From the NCBI GenBank assembly GCA_009809945.1, contig WTPW01000189.1, positions 416,854-480,853 of the forward strand: 64,000 nucleotides of DNA, in the 5' to 3' direction. Shown here piece after piece: positions 11,601 through 23,279 of the stretch (positions within the stretch are counted from its first letter, which is position 1; each line of letters starts with the position of its first letter). A program made the translations under genes and the position numbers. The stretch comes from Gigaspora margarita (Eukaryota; Glomeromycota; Glomeromycetes; Diversisporales; Gigasporaceae). Under the pieces are notes generated by a model, which made no database searches, had not been told where the DNA came from, and worked only from the letters and a program-made list of their open reading frames with translations.

Positions 11601-14600
11601 GTTGAATACTGGAGGTGATATTGTTGTAGTCCATACAACAGAGCTAGTGTAACCAGAATATGTATTGGAAATTTTGCTAATCAGTGGGTCATAATAAATT
11701 CTCCAAAGTAATGGAGTTATGGTTTCACCTTGGTCTATGCCATCTTGTACTTCATATGATTTTGTAAGTCCAAAGTTAGTAATAACTCTGTTTGACCGAT
11801 CAGTAAGTAAGTTAATAATAATATTAATTAACTGAGAAGGCATATTAAGTCGATAGAGTGCTTTTTCAAGAAGGTTGAGATTAACAGAATCATATGCTTT
11901 GCTTATATCTTGAGAAAGGATCCAAATTTCTTTTTGGTTACAGTTTGCATCTTCAATAAAGTTATTGAGGATATGAATAGGGCTATTTGTACTATTACCT
12001 GGTAAGGCAACATAGTTGTGTGGATTGAGGATATTATATGATGAAAGGGTATCATTAAGCCAGTTAGTGAGAATTTTAGTGTACAGTTTTTTAATATGTT
12101 CTATAAGACTAATTGGGTGTGTATTATTTAAATTTCCATCAAACTTTGCTTTTTTAGAAATTGGAAAAATACGACTGTCCTTCCATTGTTTTGGAATTTG
12201 TTGTAGTGATATACATTGGTTAAAGAGAGCTGTAATTGCAAGAATTGTTTTTGTTCCACAATGTTTGAGCATTTCATAGCTAATACCAGAAGGTCCACAG
12301 GCTTTATTGTTAGAGAATTGATTTATAGTGCTAGTAACTTCTTCAGTAGAAATTTCAGCAAGAACTAAGTCATACCAGGAAGGTAGAATAGTTGAAGCAG
12401 GTCTATACTCTGATTGCCAGTCTGTTTGAAAAATAGATTGATTATATGGGTTGTGAGCTGTCCATTGGCAAAAGTGTGATTGAATATATTCTTTAATTGT
12501 TGGTGAATCAGTAATAATATCATTTTCTAGCCTGATATTATCAAAATGTACTGGGTCAGTATGGCGGTTAAGTATGCTATTAATCATTTTAGTAGGTTGT
12601 GTAAGTATTCTTTCACATCTGGTATTAATAGCAGAATTAATATGGTTTCGTAGATACTGAGAGTTTTCAATATTTCTTGCATTATATAGTGTTTTCCAAG
12701 CAATTTTGGTTTGTTTAAGCCATTGGATAAGGTCTTGGTTATGTAAAGGAGGTTGTGGAATATTGAAGTTATGTTTAGAATTAATATATAGAATTTGTGA
12801 GTATATATTAGAGGATGGTGTGCAATTGCAAGAAAGTGCATATTTAGTTTGTTTCATTATGTTTCCTATAATTTGAAGATCTTTGTGAAGGTCTGTAGCT
12901 TTAGATGAAAAGGTATGATGAAAGTTCCGTACAGCAAATTTTTTGTTAGGTATAGTTTGAAGCGCAGAGCTAATAATGCTTGTTTGGATTTTGTGCCAGG
13001 TACATTCTAGAGATTCTGTAGTATGAATAGATAGTGGAGTACAAAGAGACTGGATTCTGTTTTGAGTTTGGGATGAAAATTCTTCCCATTTTTCCTTAGT
13101 CATAGATTTATAGTTGAAAATTCTACGTTTGCATCTTGTTTTATGTCGAAGTTTTGATGATAGTGCAAAAGGAAATGCCCAACTAGAAATAAGAATAAGA
13201 TGATCACTCTGAGTAGAAGATAGTGGTTCTTGAAGAGTAAAGTTTGTAAGATTAGGAATAATTGAATCATGTGCCCAAATATAATCAATACGACTGCAAA
13301 GATCATTGCGTCGCCAAGTATTTTGTAAATTGTTGGTATGGTCTGCAAGATTATACATGTTATTGTTATAGAGATAAGATAGTAGTTTGAATTTAGATGT
13401 TGACTGATAAGAGGTATTGGAGGCATTAAAGTCTCCAAGAATAATTGGGTGTAGATTTAGGGATAGTGCTTGCTGAATCCAACTTATTACTTTATCTTGT
13501 GTTTGGTTGCGGTATTGCTGATTTGTTGAAGAGAGGTAAACTGATATTATTCTGAATTTAAAATCATGTTTAAAGAATAAATCAACTGCAATAGCTCCAC
13601 CAGGATGTGTGTGAATATTGTGAATATGAGATTTTAAAGAGTTATTAATCATTATGCCAGTACCTTCTGCTGAATTATCTAAACTAGACCAAAAGTAGGT
13701 AAATTGTGGGATATTGAGGAATTTTTTGGATTTTGAAGATGAAATTTTTGTTTCTGTTATACTAATAATATGTAGATTGTTTTTAAGACAAAATTCTTCC
13801 CAAAGTTGCCTTTTAGTAGGTGTATTATAACCTTGTACATTGTGTGTTACTATATTGAGATTCAGTGTAGAGGAGTTAGAAGAAATGGAATTATCTATTT
13901 GGGAAGTTGTTGCAAAGGAAAAGGCATTATTTTCTTGGTAGTTGTTATATGATGATTTAATAGGTGAGTCATAGTAGATAGGAAATTGGTTAGGTAGTAG
14001 TAAAATATGATTTGGAAGAAGTTTGTCTTTAGTACTAAGATATATATGGGTCTCTAGTGTAATTATATTTATAGATATCTTATAAGGATAAAGAAAGGAT
14101 TGTTTACGTAAATGTTTAGTAAAGGATTTAAGAGTTTGTGGTTTTAAAAGTAAAGGAAGGTTGTGTTTTTGTAAAAATAGATTATAACAAGTTTCCTCAG
14201 AGTGTGATGATGTAATGTTATCTGAGGAGATTTTTGTGTCTTTTACAAAATCGCTCACCGNGATTCAGTGTAGAGGAGTTAGAAGAAATGGAATTATCTA
14301 TTTGGGAAGTTGTTGCAAAGGAAAAGGCATTATTTTCTTGGTAGTTGTTATATGATGATTTAATAGGTGAGTCATAGTAGATAGAAAATTGGTTAGGTAG
14401 TAGTAAAATATGATTTGGAAGAAGTTTGTCTTTAGTACTAAGATATATATGGGTCTCTAGTGTAATTATATTTATAGATATCTTATAAGGATAAAGAAAG
14501 GATTGTTTACGTAAATGTTTAGTAAAGGATTTAAGAGTTTGTGGTTTTAAAAGTAAAGGAAGGTTGTGTTTTTGTAAAAATAGATTATAACAAGTTTCCT

Positions 14601-14751
14601 CAGAGTGTGATGATGTAATGTTATCTGAGGAGATTTTTGTGTCTTTTACAAAATCGCTCACCGTTTTAGGCTCGGCTCTCACAGCTGCGCAGGTATCCAN
14701 AGTCTGTCCTGTACATTGGTTCTGACCGTCATTATCCTGGACCTCCGCGTA
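8634..14751 (-). CDS. LINE ORF2-type polyprotein: endonuclease, reverse transcriptase, RNase H, Cys-rich C-terminus
   Basis: This protein nicks target DNA and reverse-transcribes the element RNA. Numbering is from a GTG at 14258; the frame is really open further, through the duplicated segment and 23 more codons to the element edge. The AP-type endonuclease (~130-365) has THNVQG, ITETK, LGDFNAS, RIDYIW and SDH, so the catalytic set is present. Reverse transcriptase (~650-930) has GPSGISYEMLKH, QDISKAYDS and the catalytic AYMDD near residue 896 (about 11570). RNase H (~1405-1545) has FYTDGS, YKAEL, IYTDSQS and LADQLAK, all four acidic residues. A Cys/His cluster CISCN...HWLFC (~1665-1680) and a second CICG...TCPP near 1830 follow. 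The stop is at 8634. After removing the assembly duplication the frame is about 1,905 codons with no internal stop. It may be mobilisation-competent except for the missing 5' end. Confidence 0.92.
14262..14663 (-). repeat. Artefactual duplication of LINE 5' region after a single N
   Basis: This 402-bp block repeats 13859-14260 with one visible difference (GGAAATTGG versus GAAAATTGG). The two are separated by only one N (14261). A contig-overlap join explains it better than biology, because the reading frame and element boundaries become normal when one copy is dropped. Confidence 0.8.
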
Positions 14752-14768
14752 ATTTTACAAAAATTCTT
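14752..14768. repeat. Target-site duplication of the LINE, 5' side
   Basis: ATTTTACAAAAATTCTT, identical to 8401-8417. Confidence 0.85.
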
Positions 14769-15700
14769 CAAATCAGTTTTGCAATACATTATTATGATAC
14801 CCAAAAACACTAAGCACTACTACTATTACAACTTTTTGTATCTATAAATATTATTTTATGAGCTATAGCCTAAATTTATACAATAAAAGGTTTCAGAATA
14901 GTAAATCAAAATAGTACTTTTTTTTACTTGTAAGGTAAACAAGTCAAGTTAAAACAAAATCTCACAATTTTACTTACTAATTGCTTGGATCACCAAATCA
15001 CTTTCCTAACCTTTCAAAATATTCACTTCTTATCTAGTTTCTTGAACTGTCATATCTCATTGTATCTCTCATTAAAAAACAGTATGTTTAAAGATGAAAA
15101 CAGGGTGCTTAAGTATGTTTTTCATCATGTATTACAAAAAAAAATTTATATAGCGTGATGATTTTTACTAATAAAAGTAATTTAAACCTACCATTGAGGT
15201 ATAAAAAATGATTATTTGCATCATATTTATTCAAATTTTAGCCAATTAAAATGAACTCCACTATACTAATCCAGTCAAATCCAGTTATTAAGCTATAAAT
15301 TTTAACTAAGCATATCTATATAGCAAGCTAATACATCATAAAATAATATTTGGGTATAATGATTTATTATAATTGTAATTGCTTTTATATTTTAGCTATA
15401 ATAACATTTTTAACAGCTCAGTTGCTGGACTTTTGCATAGAAACATGTTATGGCAAACAAATGGTACATGTCACTAGCTAAAACAATTGTATCTAAACTC
15501 TACTTCCGTACAGAATCTTGCTATTTTGTGGTAATATAGAAACATTTGAGTTTTGCATTTGTTCACAAAATCTAATTTTGATTGGATGCTCTAATTTTGT
15601 ATACATTACACAAAAACAGAAAAAGGTGCAATGATCTATATACTTTACTAGTATTAGTCCTGCTGATCTGGCACTGGGCACTGGAAGTCACAGGATAGCT
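14769..15700. other. Non-coding AT-rich interval
   Basis: No gene, tandem repeat or inverted repeat stands out. The minus-strand ORF 15493-15681 has no recognisable domain and is probably chance. Confidence 0.4.
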
Positions 15701-15708
15701 ATACTCGA

Positions 15709-16127
15709 AATATAAAATCTGCTATTTCTAGCAGATTAGCCATTTCTGCCATATATGGCAAATCAGGAAGAAATCACAAATATAGAAGTACAAGTATAAA
15801 TAATAGATCTAGCAGTTCTGGCAGAAATGCTATATCTTTTTATTAAGATATTTATTATATATACAGGAAATATTTGCTTCACTTTGTAGGCATGTATGCC
15901 ATGATTAATTATATTAATAAAGAACATACTCTAATCAATTCTTTAAAATACATCATACACTCTTTCAAATTGCCAAATCACACTATAAACATAAATCCTC
16001 TTGCTTGTATAAATCCTAACAACTATAATATACTATGGCATGGTTTTGTGTCTCTGTACACACATGATTTCCTGTTGATAGTTGCTCTATTAGCCCTGAT
16101 TTCTGAGAGGTACTTCATGAGTTAACA
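15709..16127 (+). repeat. Dispersed ~420-bp repeat, LTR-like (copy 1) with possible PBS after it
   Basis: Homologous to 53325-54942 (same orientation), which is interrupted by a transposon. Both copies end in GAGGTACTTCATG[A/G]GTTAACA. Copy 1 is followed two bases later by TGGTGGTGACTGTGAG (16130-16145). That starts with TGG, as expected of a tRNA primer-binding site next to a 5' LTR. The other copy would then be a solo LTR. The 5' border is not a clear TG, so LTR status is an inference. Confidence 0.5.
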
Positions 16128-17990
16128 ATTGGTGGTGACTGTGAGATTCATAACAAAAAATTGAAGTCAAACATGTAAGAAGAACTCTGTATGAGTTAAA
16201 AAAGTTGCTCTGTATGAGCTATAACTTTATATGAGTTTGAAGATTGCTCTGTGTGAGCTACAGATTCTGTGTAAATCTTCTAGATTGCCTATTCTGTGTG
16301 AACTATAGAAGAAAAATATAATAAAAGAAGAACTCCAAAACTGAAGATTGTGGAATAAAACTTTTTTTGTGCCTATAGTACACTTTCAATACCTATGGCG
16401 ATAATGTTTTTAATATGGAAGAAAAGCCCATTCTGTTTTGAAGTGCCCAAAGGTAAAATACCTGGATGAAAGATGTATCTGGCTTGGTAGATTACTTACT
16501 TTAAAACAAAGTTAAGAGCTTCAAGAAATAATAAACAAAAATTTTTGCAATCCTCTAACAATAAACAGATATCTGTAGCCTTAAAGTTTATACTAGAAGT
16601 ACTAAAATATGTTATTACCAGGAATAAAGAATATTTGATACCAGAAGAAGGTTACAATTTGAAAATAAAAAGTATAATGATTGGTTTGACACTAGATATT
16701 TTATGGAACCAAAATCAAGAAGGTTAAACATAAGGCATACAAACTGTTTGAAAACCAGTTAAACTAGACTATTTAAATGAAATAGATAATGAAGACACTA
16801 CCAGTTGGCATTGTAGAAATGATACCAATTTGGAAATAGTTAAAATATAAAGATCCTGAAGCACCAAAATGAGAAGGAGAAGCCATTAAAAAGAAATTAA
16901 TAGGATCCATACAAAAAAAAGAAAAAATTAAAAGTATAGAAAATGACCCTGCTAAATTACTATAGGAATTACTTAACATTTGCAATAGCTATTCTGTAAA
17001 GTAATCCAAGAGAAAAAAGAAACTGCTAAAGAAAATGGTAAACTTAATGGATTGGAGAATCTTGTCAAAATAAATAATACTAGCTACAAAATTATTAGTA
17101 ATTGATGAAATAGAATAAGTGTTAAAAATGATAGAATTGACAATAACAAGTAAAAAGAGATGGTCTACTTCAAAGTATTAGAAGAATTTGAATATAATAA
17201 TAAAGATAGAGAAATTAAAAAGGATAGATACAAAACTGACTATAATAGTTTCAAGAGCCCTGAATACAAGATGAACATATAGACTGAAAAAAATAGAAAA
17301 AGATAGACCAAAAAATATTTCAACAAATTATCAAAGATTAGATGAAACAATTCTTGTTAGCAAGATAAAGTTGGGTAAATTTGATTAGAAAAAGAAAGAA
17401 AAGATGAAACTCGTATCTACAGAACCTAGAAAAATTAAAAATAGTAAAATACTAGAATTTCTTTTAGGAATAATAGAAGAATATACCCATCTGACATTCC
17501 ACTAGGACTATCTTCTAAAGGTTTGAGAAGAAGAAACCATATATATTGATATTCTTGATAGACCATGATAAAACCATAGAAGAACCCTTTAATGATACCA
17601 AATTTAGTCCTAATAAAAGCAAAAAAATGAATTAGAAGTTCTTTTTAAAGAAGTAGTCACTGAATGCAATGCTCTCATACAGAAATTAGCTTCTAGAAAA
17701 AAAAAATCTGAAGGTAAGATTAATGTTAACAAGGATAAAAAGAAGGACAATAAAGAAATAGTAGATAATATAAAGGTACTTATGGAGAAAACAAAGCTTG
17801 ATCACACTTGTGAAGTATAGATAGAAAAGGTTAAGAAATTTCAAGGGACAGCTGCATAGAATAGAAGAAAGTAGAAGAACCTATTAGAGAAATAGTCAAG
17901 GTCGATGATATTAATAGAAGACATAAGGTAGGATATGAAGTGAAGAATGTAGATAAAGAATAAAAGAGGACCCCAAGCTATTAGTATATA
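16128..17990 (+). pseudogene. Decayed coding-like interior behind the LTR-like repeat
   Basis: 16178-16310 has a short degenerate tandem repeat (GCTCTGTATGAGCTATA). From ~16400 purine-rich, Lys/Glu-coding sequence continues with many stops and frame changes; the longest remnant is 16545-16727 (60 codons). No RT, integrase or protease motif could be read. It may be the interior of a dead LTR element or a decayed host gene. The distant charged remnant at 45910-46684 is similar in style (DENKACFDSFRSSE against RYKTDYNSFKSPE), but homology is uncertain. Confidence 0.3.
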
Positions 17991-17995
17991 TATCA

Positions 17996-18741
17996 GGAAA
18001 ATAAATAAGGTGCAGATCTGTGCAAATCTGCGATCCTGGAAAATTTTAACAAATTTTGCAATAGCTTGTGATCCAGTGGTCCAAACTTAACGATTTTGGT
18101 ACCATTTGATTCATCTCAATGAGCTGGATTGAATGATACCATAATCGAGAGGGCAAAAATGGGAGTTCTGGGACAATTTTTTGGTACCCTGGGTACAAAA
18201 GTATTCATTTTGCTTTTAAATTGACATATAAAGCCTATATTCTATAAAATCTCTTTAGTACCTATATTAAAAACCAGGGTACCAAAAATTATATAGCTTG
18301 AACTCACTATTTTTATATTTTATAATCATATTGGATAATGACAAAAAATTGATTGCATCATCACACCTGATATTATATACTATTCATCTATATATAAAAC
18401 AAGGTACTAAAAATTAAGTATCTATTTTCCTTTTATAATACTTTTGATAATGTTTAGCAATATAATAGCTTCTAGTATGATCTGGACATCGTTTACTTCC
18501 AGAATGAGTAGGTTTACCACAATCAGTACAAGGATAACATCTAATAGCATTTTTATGAAGCCAGCACCCTTTAGAATTCATACATGATCGACCACATATC
18601 ACTCCAGTATAAAAAGGAAATCACATATATATTCACCTAATTGCATTTTTTATATATGCCTAGTACATATTAATTTTCAAATTGAATAAAAATTTTTATA
18701 AGTAACAGATAAGGAATTACGTACCAGCACCCATATACAAA
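17996..18741 (+). repeat. Left terminal inverted repeat of the giant element
   Basis: It begins GGAAAATAAATAA and contains CAGATCTG, a hairpin-forming GTACCCTGGGTAC near 18215, and imperfect GGTACC-anchored inverted repeats. It ends just inside at CCATATACAAA. It carries a small Cys-rich ORF on the minus strand (18414-18602) that is mirrored in the right TIR. Confidence 0.85.
18414..18602 (-). CDS. Small Cys-rich protein encoded within the left TIR
   Basis: The 62-aa ORF, probably longer at its 5' end as in the right-hand copy, has regularly spaced cysteines: RSCMN, KGCWLHKN, RCYPCTDCGKPTH and KRCPDHTR, followed by a basic Tyr/Lys-rich tail (KHYQKYYKRK). The CxxC and C..H pattern suggests a zinc-binding fold that could bind DNA or the termini. 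The twin at 36260-36493 differs at a few residues only (for example G/S, S/N, I/V). Duplication of a gene in both TIRs is unusual. The function is unknown. Confidence 0.55.
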   Translation of the reverse strand: MICGRSCMNSKGCWLHKNAIRCYPCTDCGKPTHSGSKRCPDHTRSYYIAKHYQKYYKRKIDT

Positions 18742-18760
18742 TTCATACTATTATTTTATT

Positions 18761-21700
18761 ATGGTAGTACATACATGTAACAGATGTGGAAAAGATTTTT
18801 CTAAATTAGCAAAACTATGTATACATCTAGAATGAAAAAATCTATGTAGATCTAGCAATACCCCAAATCCTATTGTAGCTCCAATAACATTACCACTAAA
18901 TCTAGTACAAATCCATGTTCTAGTAGGTGATTTAATCCAATTAGACAATACACTCTCATCACCTATTCAAAATATATCTTCAGATAATGTTTCTTCAAAT
19001 CTACCCCAAAATGATACAGAATGGTTCAATCATATGAAAAATAGATATAATATAATCACTGATAAAAACTGGCCTGAATTAGGTGGATCATTGCTCTATG
19101 ACTATCCAAAAAAAAATATCATAACTGTAGAAGGCAATTTTGGTGGTAAACCAGTAAGAAAAAATTATAAATTAACGAACAAAGAGTTAATATTCGAAGA
19201 ATGCGAATCTAATTTTGATCCATTAAGACCCCATTAGAATGTAACATCAATAAGTTTATGGCAAGCAATTATTCCATCTTCTGATAATATAAAATATAGT
19301 TTTAATTACTATGTTAAGAATAGTAATAAATATTTAGAAGTGCCCTATATGCCACAACTTATAGCAAATACTAGAGAACAAATTACAAGGGTACTTAAAG
19401 TCGAATTGTATAAAAAAGATCAAATAAAAACTGCATTAATTGCTCAATGCATATATTATGGGCATATTAGCAAGGAAAAAAGTACTAGAATTTCAATATA
19501 TATGATTAGTCATCATAGAAGCCTCATGCGTGTTATTCTTACAGAAGAAGATATCAATGAGCATATAAATTTATCTATATCAGAAATAGATAATAAAATA
19601 GACACATTTATAAATTAGGATTGGATGGAATTTGGTAAGAATTGAAACATTAACTATTGAAGCTTATAATTTGCGAAGAACTGTTGGTGGATCATATATC
19701 TCGACTCCAAAAAAGCTTGCCAATACCAAATGTACAATCAATCCTGATAATTCAAAAATAATCAAACCAGGTACAGATATGCCATCTGATAATTGTCTTC
19801 AAGGTGCATTAGCTTGTTATTTTGCAAATAAAGATGGACATACAGAACATCTTGAACGAATATTTACTAAAAAGGATTATAAGCAATACTTAGATATTGT
19901 TAATTTAAATGGAATCCCAATGCCTACTCCAATTTGCCCACGCATATTCAATAAGATAGAAGAGATGAATCCAGATATTTCAATTAATGTTTGGGGATGG
20001 AAAGAAGAAATAGCAAAACCTAAAGCAATATTTGCTAGTAAGAACTATAATAGACAACATATTATTGACCTCATGGCTCTTACAGATATTACTAAATCTG
20101 AAGATGATAAATACGGGCAAAAAAACCACTTTCTTTGGATTAAAAATTTAGATGGGCTAGTTTTCAAAGATACCGCTCATCATGGTAAAAGATATATTTG
20201 TAGAAAATGTACTTTAAGCTGGCCATCAGAAAAAGCTTTTGCAAATCATTTTGAACACTGTCTTAGTTTGGGAGAAGCAACTCAAGAAGTCAAATTACCT
20301 ATCAAGGATGTCAATAACTTTGAGAAGTTTAAGAACTATGGATGAATGATCAATGCTCCTTGTGTTATTATAGCTGACTTTGAGGTGGATAATAAAAAAT
20401 GTGATGAGAAATATGGAGGACAAATGCAAAAGCTTGCAGAACAGAAGGCAAATAGCTTTTGTTATCTAGTTCACTGGATCGATACTAGAGATATATGGGG
20501 TCCATACCTATATAGAGGAGAAAATGCTACTCAGGAGTTTGTCAAAAGAATCGATAAGAAATTGGTCGAAATTAATAGAGTCTTAGCTATAAAATATGAT
20601 CGAATTGAGACTAACAAAGACAAAAAGAAATTTAATGAAGCAGATAGTTGTTGGATATGTAAAGATAAATTTATTATTGATAAAGATAAAGTCAAATGTT
20701 TAGAAATTAAGGCATCATGGCTTAATAATAAGCTAAAAAATATCACAATGAATTCAGAAGATTATAAGACCTTAACAAAACAAATTGACAAGATAACTAA
20801 AGATATTAATCAAGCAAAGTCTATGGACATAAAGGTTTGGGATCACTGTCATATTACAGGTAAGTTTTGAGGAGCTGCTTACAATGTCTGCAATCTCAAG
20901 TTCAAATTGTACCCTGGAAGACGCCAATTCCAGTTATCTTTCATAACTTCTGAGGATATGATTCTCACTTGGTTTGTGAATCTGTTGGAAAATCAGTTAA
21001 TGCTCATTAGATAAAAGTTATAGCCAAAACATTTGAGTGATACAAGTCTATGAAGGTGGGTCAGCTTAAGTATATAGATAGCATGCAGTTCATGAATAAT
21101 AGCTTGGCAAATCTTACAAAGAATTTGGGTACCAACCTTCCTATTACAAGCTGGCACTTTAAAGACTATTCTTCAGATCAAATTTCACTAGCAAGTCATA
21201 AAGGAGTTTATCCTTATTAGTATTTCGATTCACAAGATAGATTTTTAGAGACTGAGCTTCTGCCAATTCATGAATTTAGTACACATCTTCATGGCAAAAT
21301 TAGCCAAAAAGATTATAAGCATGCCCAAAAAGTTTGGAAGGAATTTAACTGCAAGACTTTAGGTGACTATCATGACCTCTATCTTAAAATTGATGTACTT
21401 AGTCTTGCAGATATTTGGACCCAATTCTGAATGTCATGTATACAGTATTATGAGCTTGATCCTAGCTATTAAGTTTCAGCACCTGCACTAGCTTGGGATG
21501 CTATGCTTAAAATGATGGGAGTTAAAATCGAGCTCTTTACAGATATGTCTATGCATGATTTTATAGAAGATGCTAAGCGTAGTGGTATAGCTATAGCAGG
21601 TCATCAATATTTTAAAGCCAACAATCCTAAGATAGGTAAAGTCTTTAACCCATCTAAACCAACAACATGGATAAGCTATGTCGATGCAAATAATCTTTAT

Positions 21701-23175
21701 GGCTAGGCTATGAGTTAGTATTTGCCTATTGGAAATTATCAATGGGAAGGGAGATGTGAGCATTTTAGAAACAATCCAATCTTCCAAAAAGAAATACTCA
21801 ATAAGATTCTTAATACCAAAGCAGATGCTAAAAGAGGATATATTCTAAAGATTAATGCACATTTTCCTTTAAAAACTCATGAATATTTGAGTGATTTACC
21901 TCCAGCTGTAGAGAACATGGCTGTAAGTAAAAATATGTTGTGTCCCCATACTACAGAGCTTGTAGATAAGTTAGATAGTGGACGTTTCTCAGCTACAAAA
22001 AAGTTAGTACCCCATCTTGGACCATGAAAGAATTATGTTATCCATTATCAAGAACTTCAATACTATGTAAAATTAGGTATGATTGTTGATGAGGTAATAG
22101 AAATCTTATCATTCAATCAAACTAACTAGCTTGCACCCTATATAGCTTTTAATACAGAAAAGTGACAAGGAGCTAAGAATGCTTTTGAGAAAGATTTCTT
22201 TAAGCTCATGAATAACTCAGTATATGGCAAAACTATGGAAAATGTTTGCAAATACCAAGATGTCAAGCTTATGGCTATGAACAATGAGCAAGATGAAAAG
22301 AAGTTTATTAATAAAATCTGTAAACCCTCTTTTAAATATGCTAGACAACTTGGCCCTTCACTTATAGGAGCACATATGGGAAAAGCTAGTGTGACACTTA
22401 ATAAACCTATTATTGTTGGAGCATCAGTTCTAGGTCTTAGCAAGCTCTTAATGTATCGCTTCTGGTATGGATATGTAAAAGAGAGATATGGTGATAGTGC
22501 TAAGTTAGGATATAAATATACAGACTCATATATATTTATAGTTGAAACTGAGGATATCTATAAGGATATGGCTGAGCGACCTGATCTTTTTGACCTTAAT
22601 GACTCAAAAACTATAGGTCTTACAAGGATGAAACTCCAGATAGTGTAATTACAGAATCTATACATATTCGAGGCAAATCTTATCACTATGTTTTGGCAAA
22701 TAAGTTTACAATATCTAAACATAAAGGAGTTAGCAAAAAGGGTATGAGTGAAATGGCTACGGATACATATTTCCCATCTTTAGAAGGAACCTTGCTAGAT
22801 GATCTAGTAGATAGATCATTATTATCAGAGCAAGAAGCTATGCGAACTGAGGCAAATCCCATGACTCTAGTATATTGAGACTGTCTCTTTGGTAATGATG
22901 TATTCCATGCTAAGAATGTAGGTATTCGATCAAAAGACCATATATTATCTTTGGTCAAATCAGAAAAGAAAGCTCTTTGCCCTATAGATACTAAGCATTG
23001 GATATTATCTGATAGAATAACTAGTTTGCCATATGGTCATTGGCGTATACAAGCATATAAAAATTTTATATCAAATAGAATACCTCCAGAGTTGGCTAAA
23101 GAACGAGCTTTAAGAGTTAAGTTTTCAAAAAAGTATCAAAATGAATGTGTATTCCACATATCTATGACTCTTTGA
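18761..23175 (+). pseudogene. Maverick-type protein-primed family B DNA polymerase, inactivated
   Basis: This enzyme would copy the element DNA. It starts with a C2H2 finger (HTCNRCGKDF, 18770-18835), then IETLTIEAYNLRRTVGGSYI (from ~19635), a second finger-like CRKCTLSWPSEKAFANHFEH, exonuclease-type IADFEVD (~20375), WDHCHITGKF...GAAYNVCNLKF (~20840-20905), SYVDANNLYG (motif A, ~21675-21705), LMNNSVYGKTMEN (motif B, ~22205-22245), and VGASVLGLSKLLMYRFWYG. Motif C reads GYKYTDSYIF: the first catalytic Asp is Tyr (22517-22519). Stops lie at 18833, 19235, 19616, 20343, 20868 and many later sites, with frameshifts near 19622, 20930 and 22630. Order and motifs make the assignment firm; it is non-functional. 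Confidence 0.9.
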
Positions 23176-23190
23176 GTCGCTTCTATAGGG

Positions 23191-23215
23191 CCTGCAAAGC
23201 AATAACCCTTCAGGT
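23191..23215 (-). repeat. Double-hairpin module, copy 1
   Basis: A minus-strand match to the module GACCCGAAGGGTC followed by ATTGCTTCGCAAT, with a few substitutions, lying just after the polymerase pseudogene. Confidence 0.65.
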
Positions 23216-23279
23216 CTAGAATACCCACATAAGCTAGTAAATAAAAACTATTACAATCATTTCAAATCTACAATAAAGA

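Larger units (their letters stand above)
8418..14751 (-). mobile_element. LINE (non-LTR) retrotransposon with EN-RT-RNase H, young insertion
   Basis: On the minus strand the element ends in a 30-nt poly(A) (T run 8418-8447), preceded by a ~190-bp 3' UTR. It is bracketed by a perfect 17-bp target duplication. The reading frame is open right up to the 5' end at 14751 with no start codon, which suggests 5' truncation. 14262-14663 repeats 13859-14260 almost exactly across a single N at 14261, so the apparent element is ~403 bp too long. The perfect TSD and intact domains mark a recent insertion. The EN-RT-RNase H order fits the I/Tad1-like groups, but the clade is an inference. Confidence 0.92.

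Noticed and set aside
18761..23175. Alternative genetic code with TGA or TAG as sense codons
   Set aside because: Stops occur at positions expected to be Arg, Gln, Trp, Tyr and Glu, so no single reassignment fits; frameshifts are also present.
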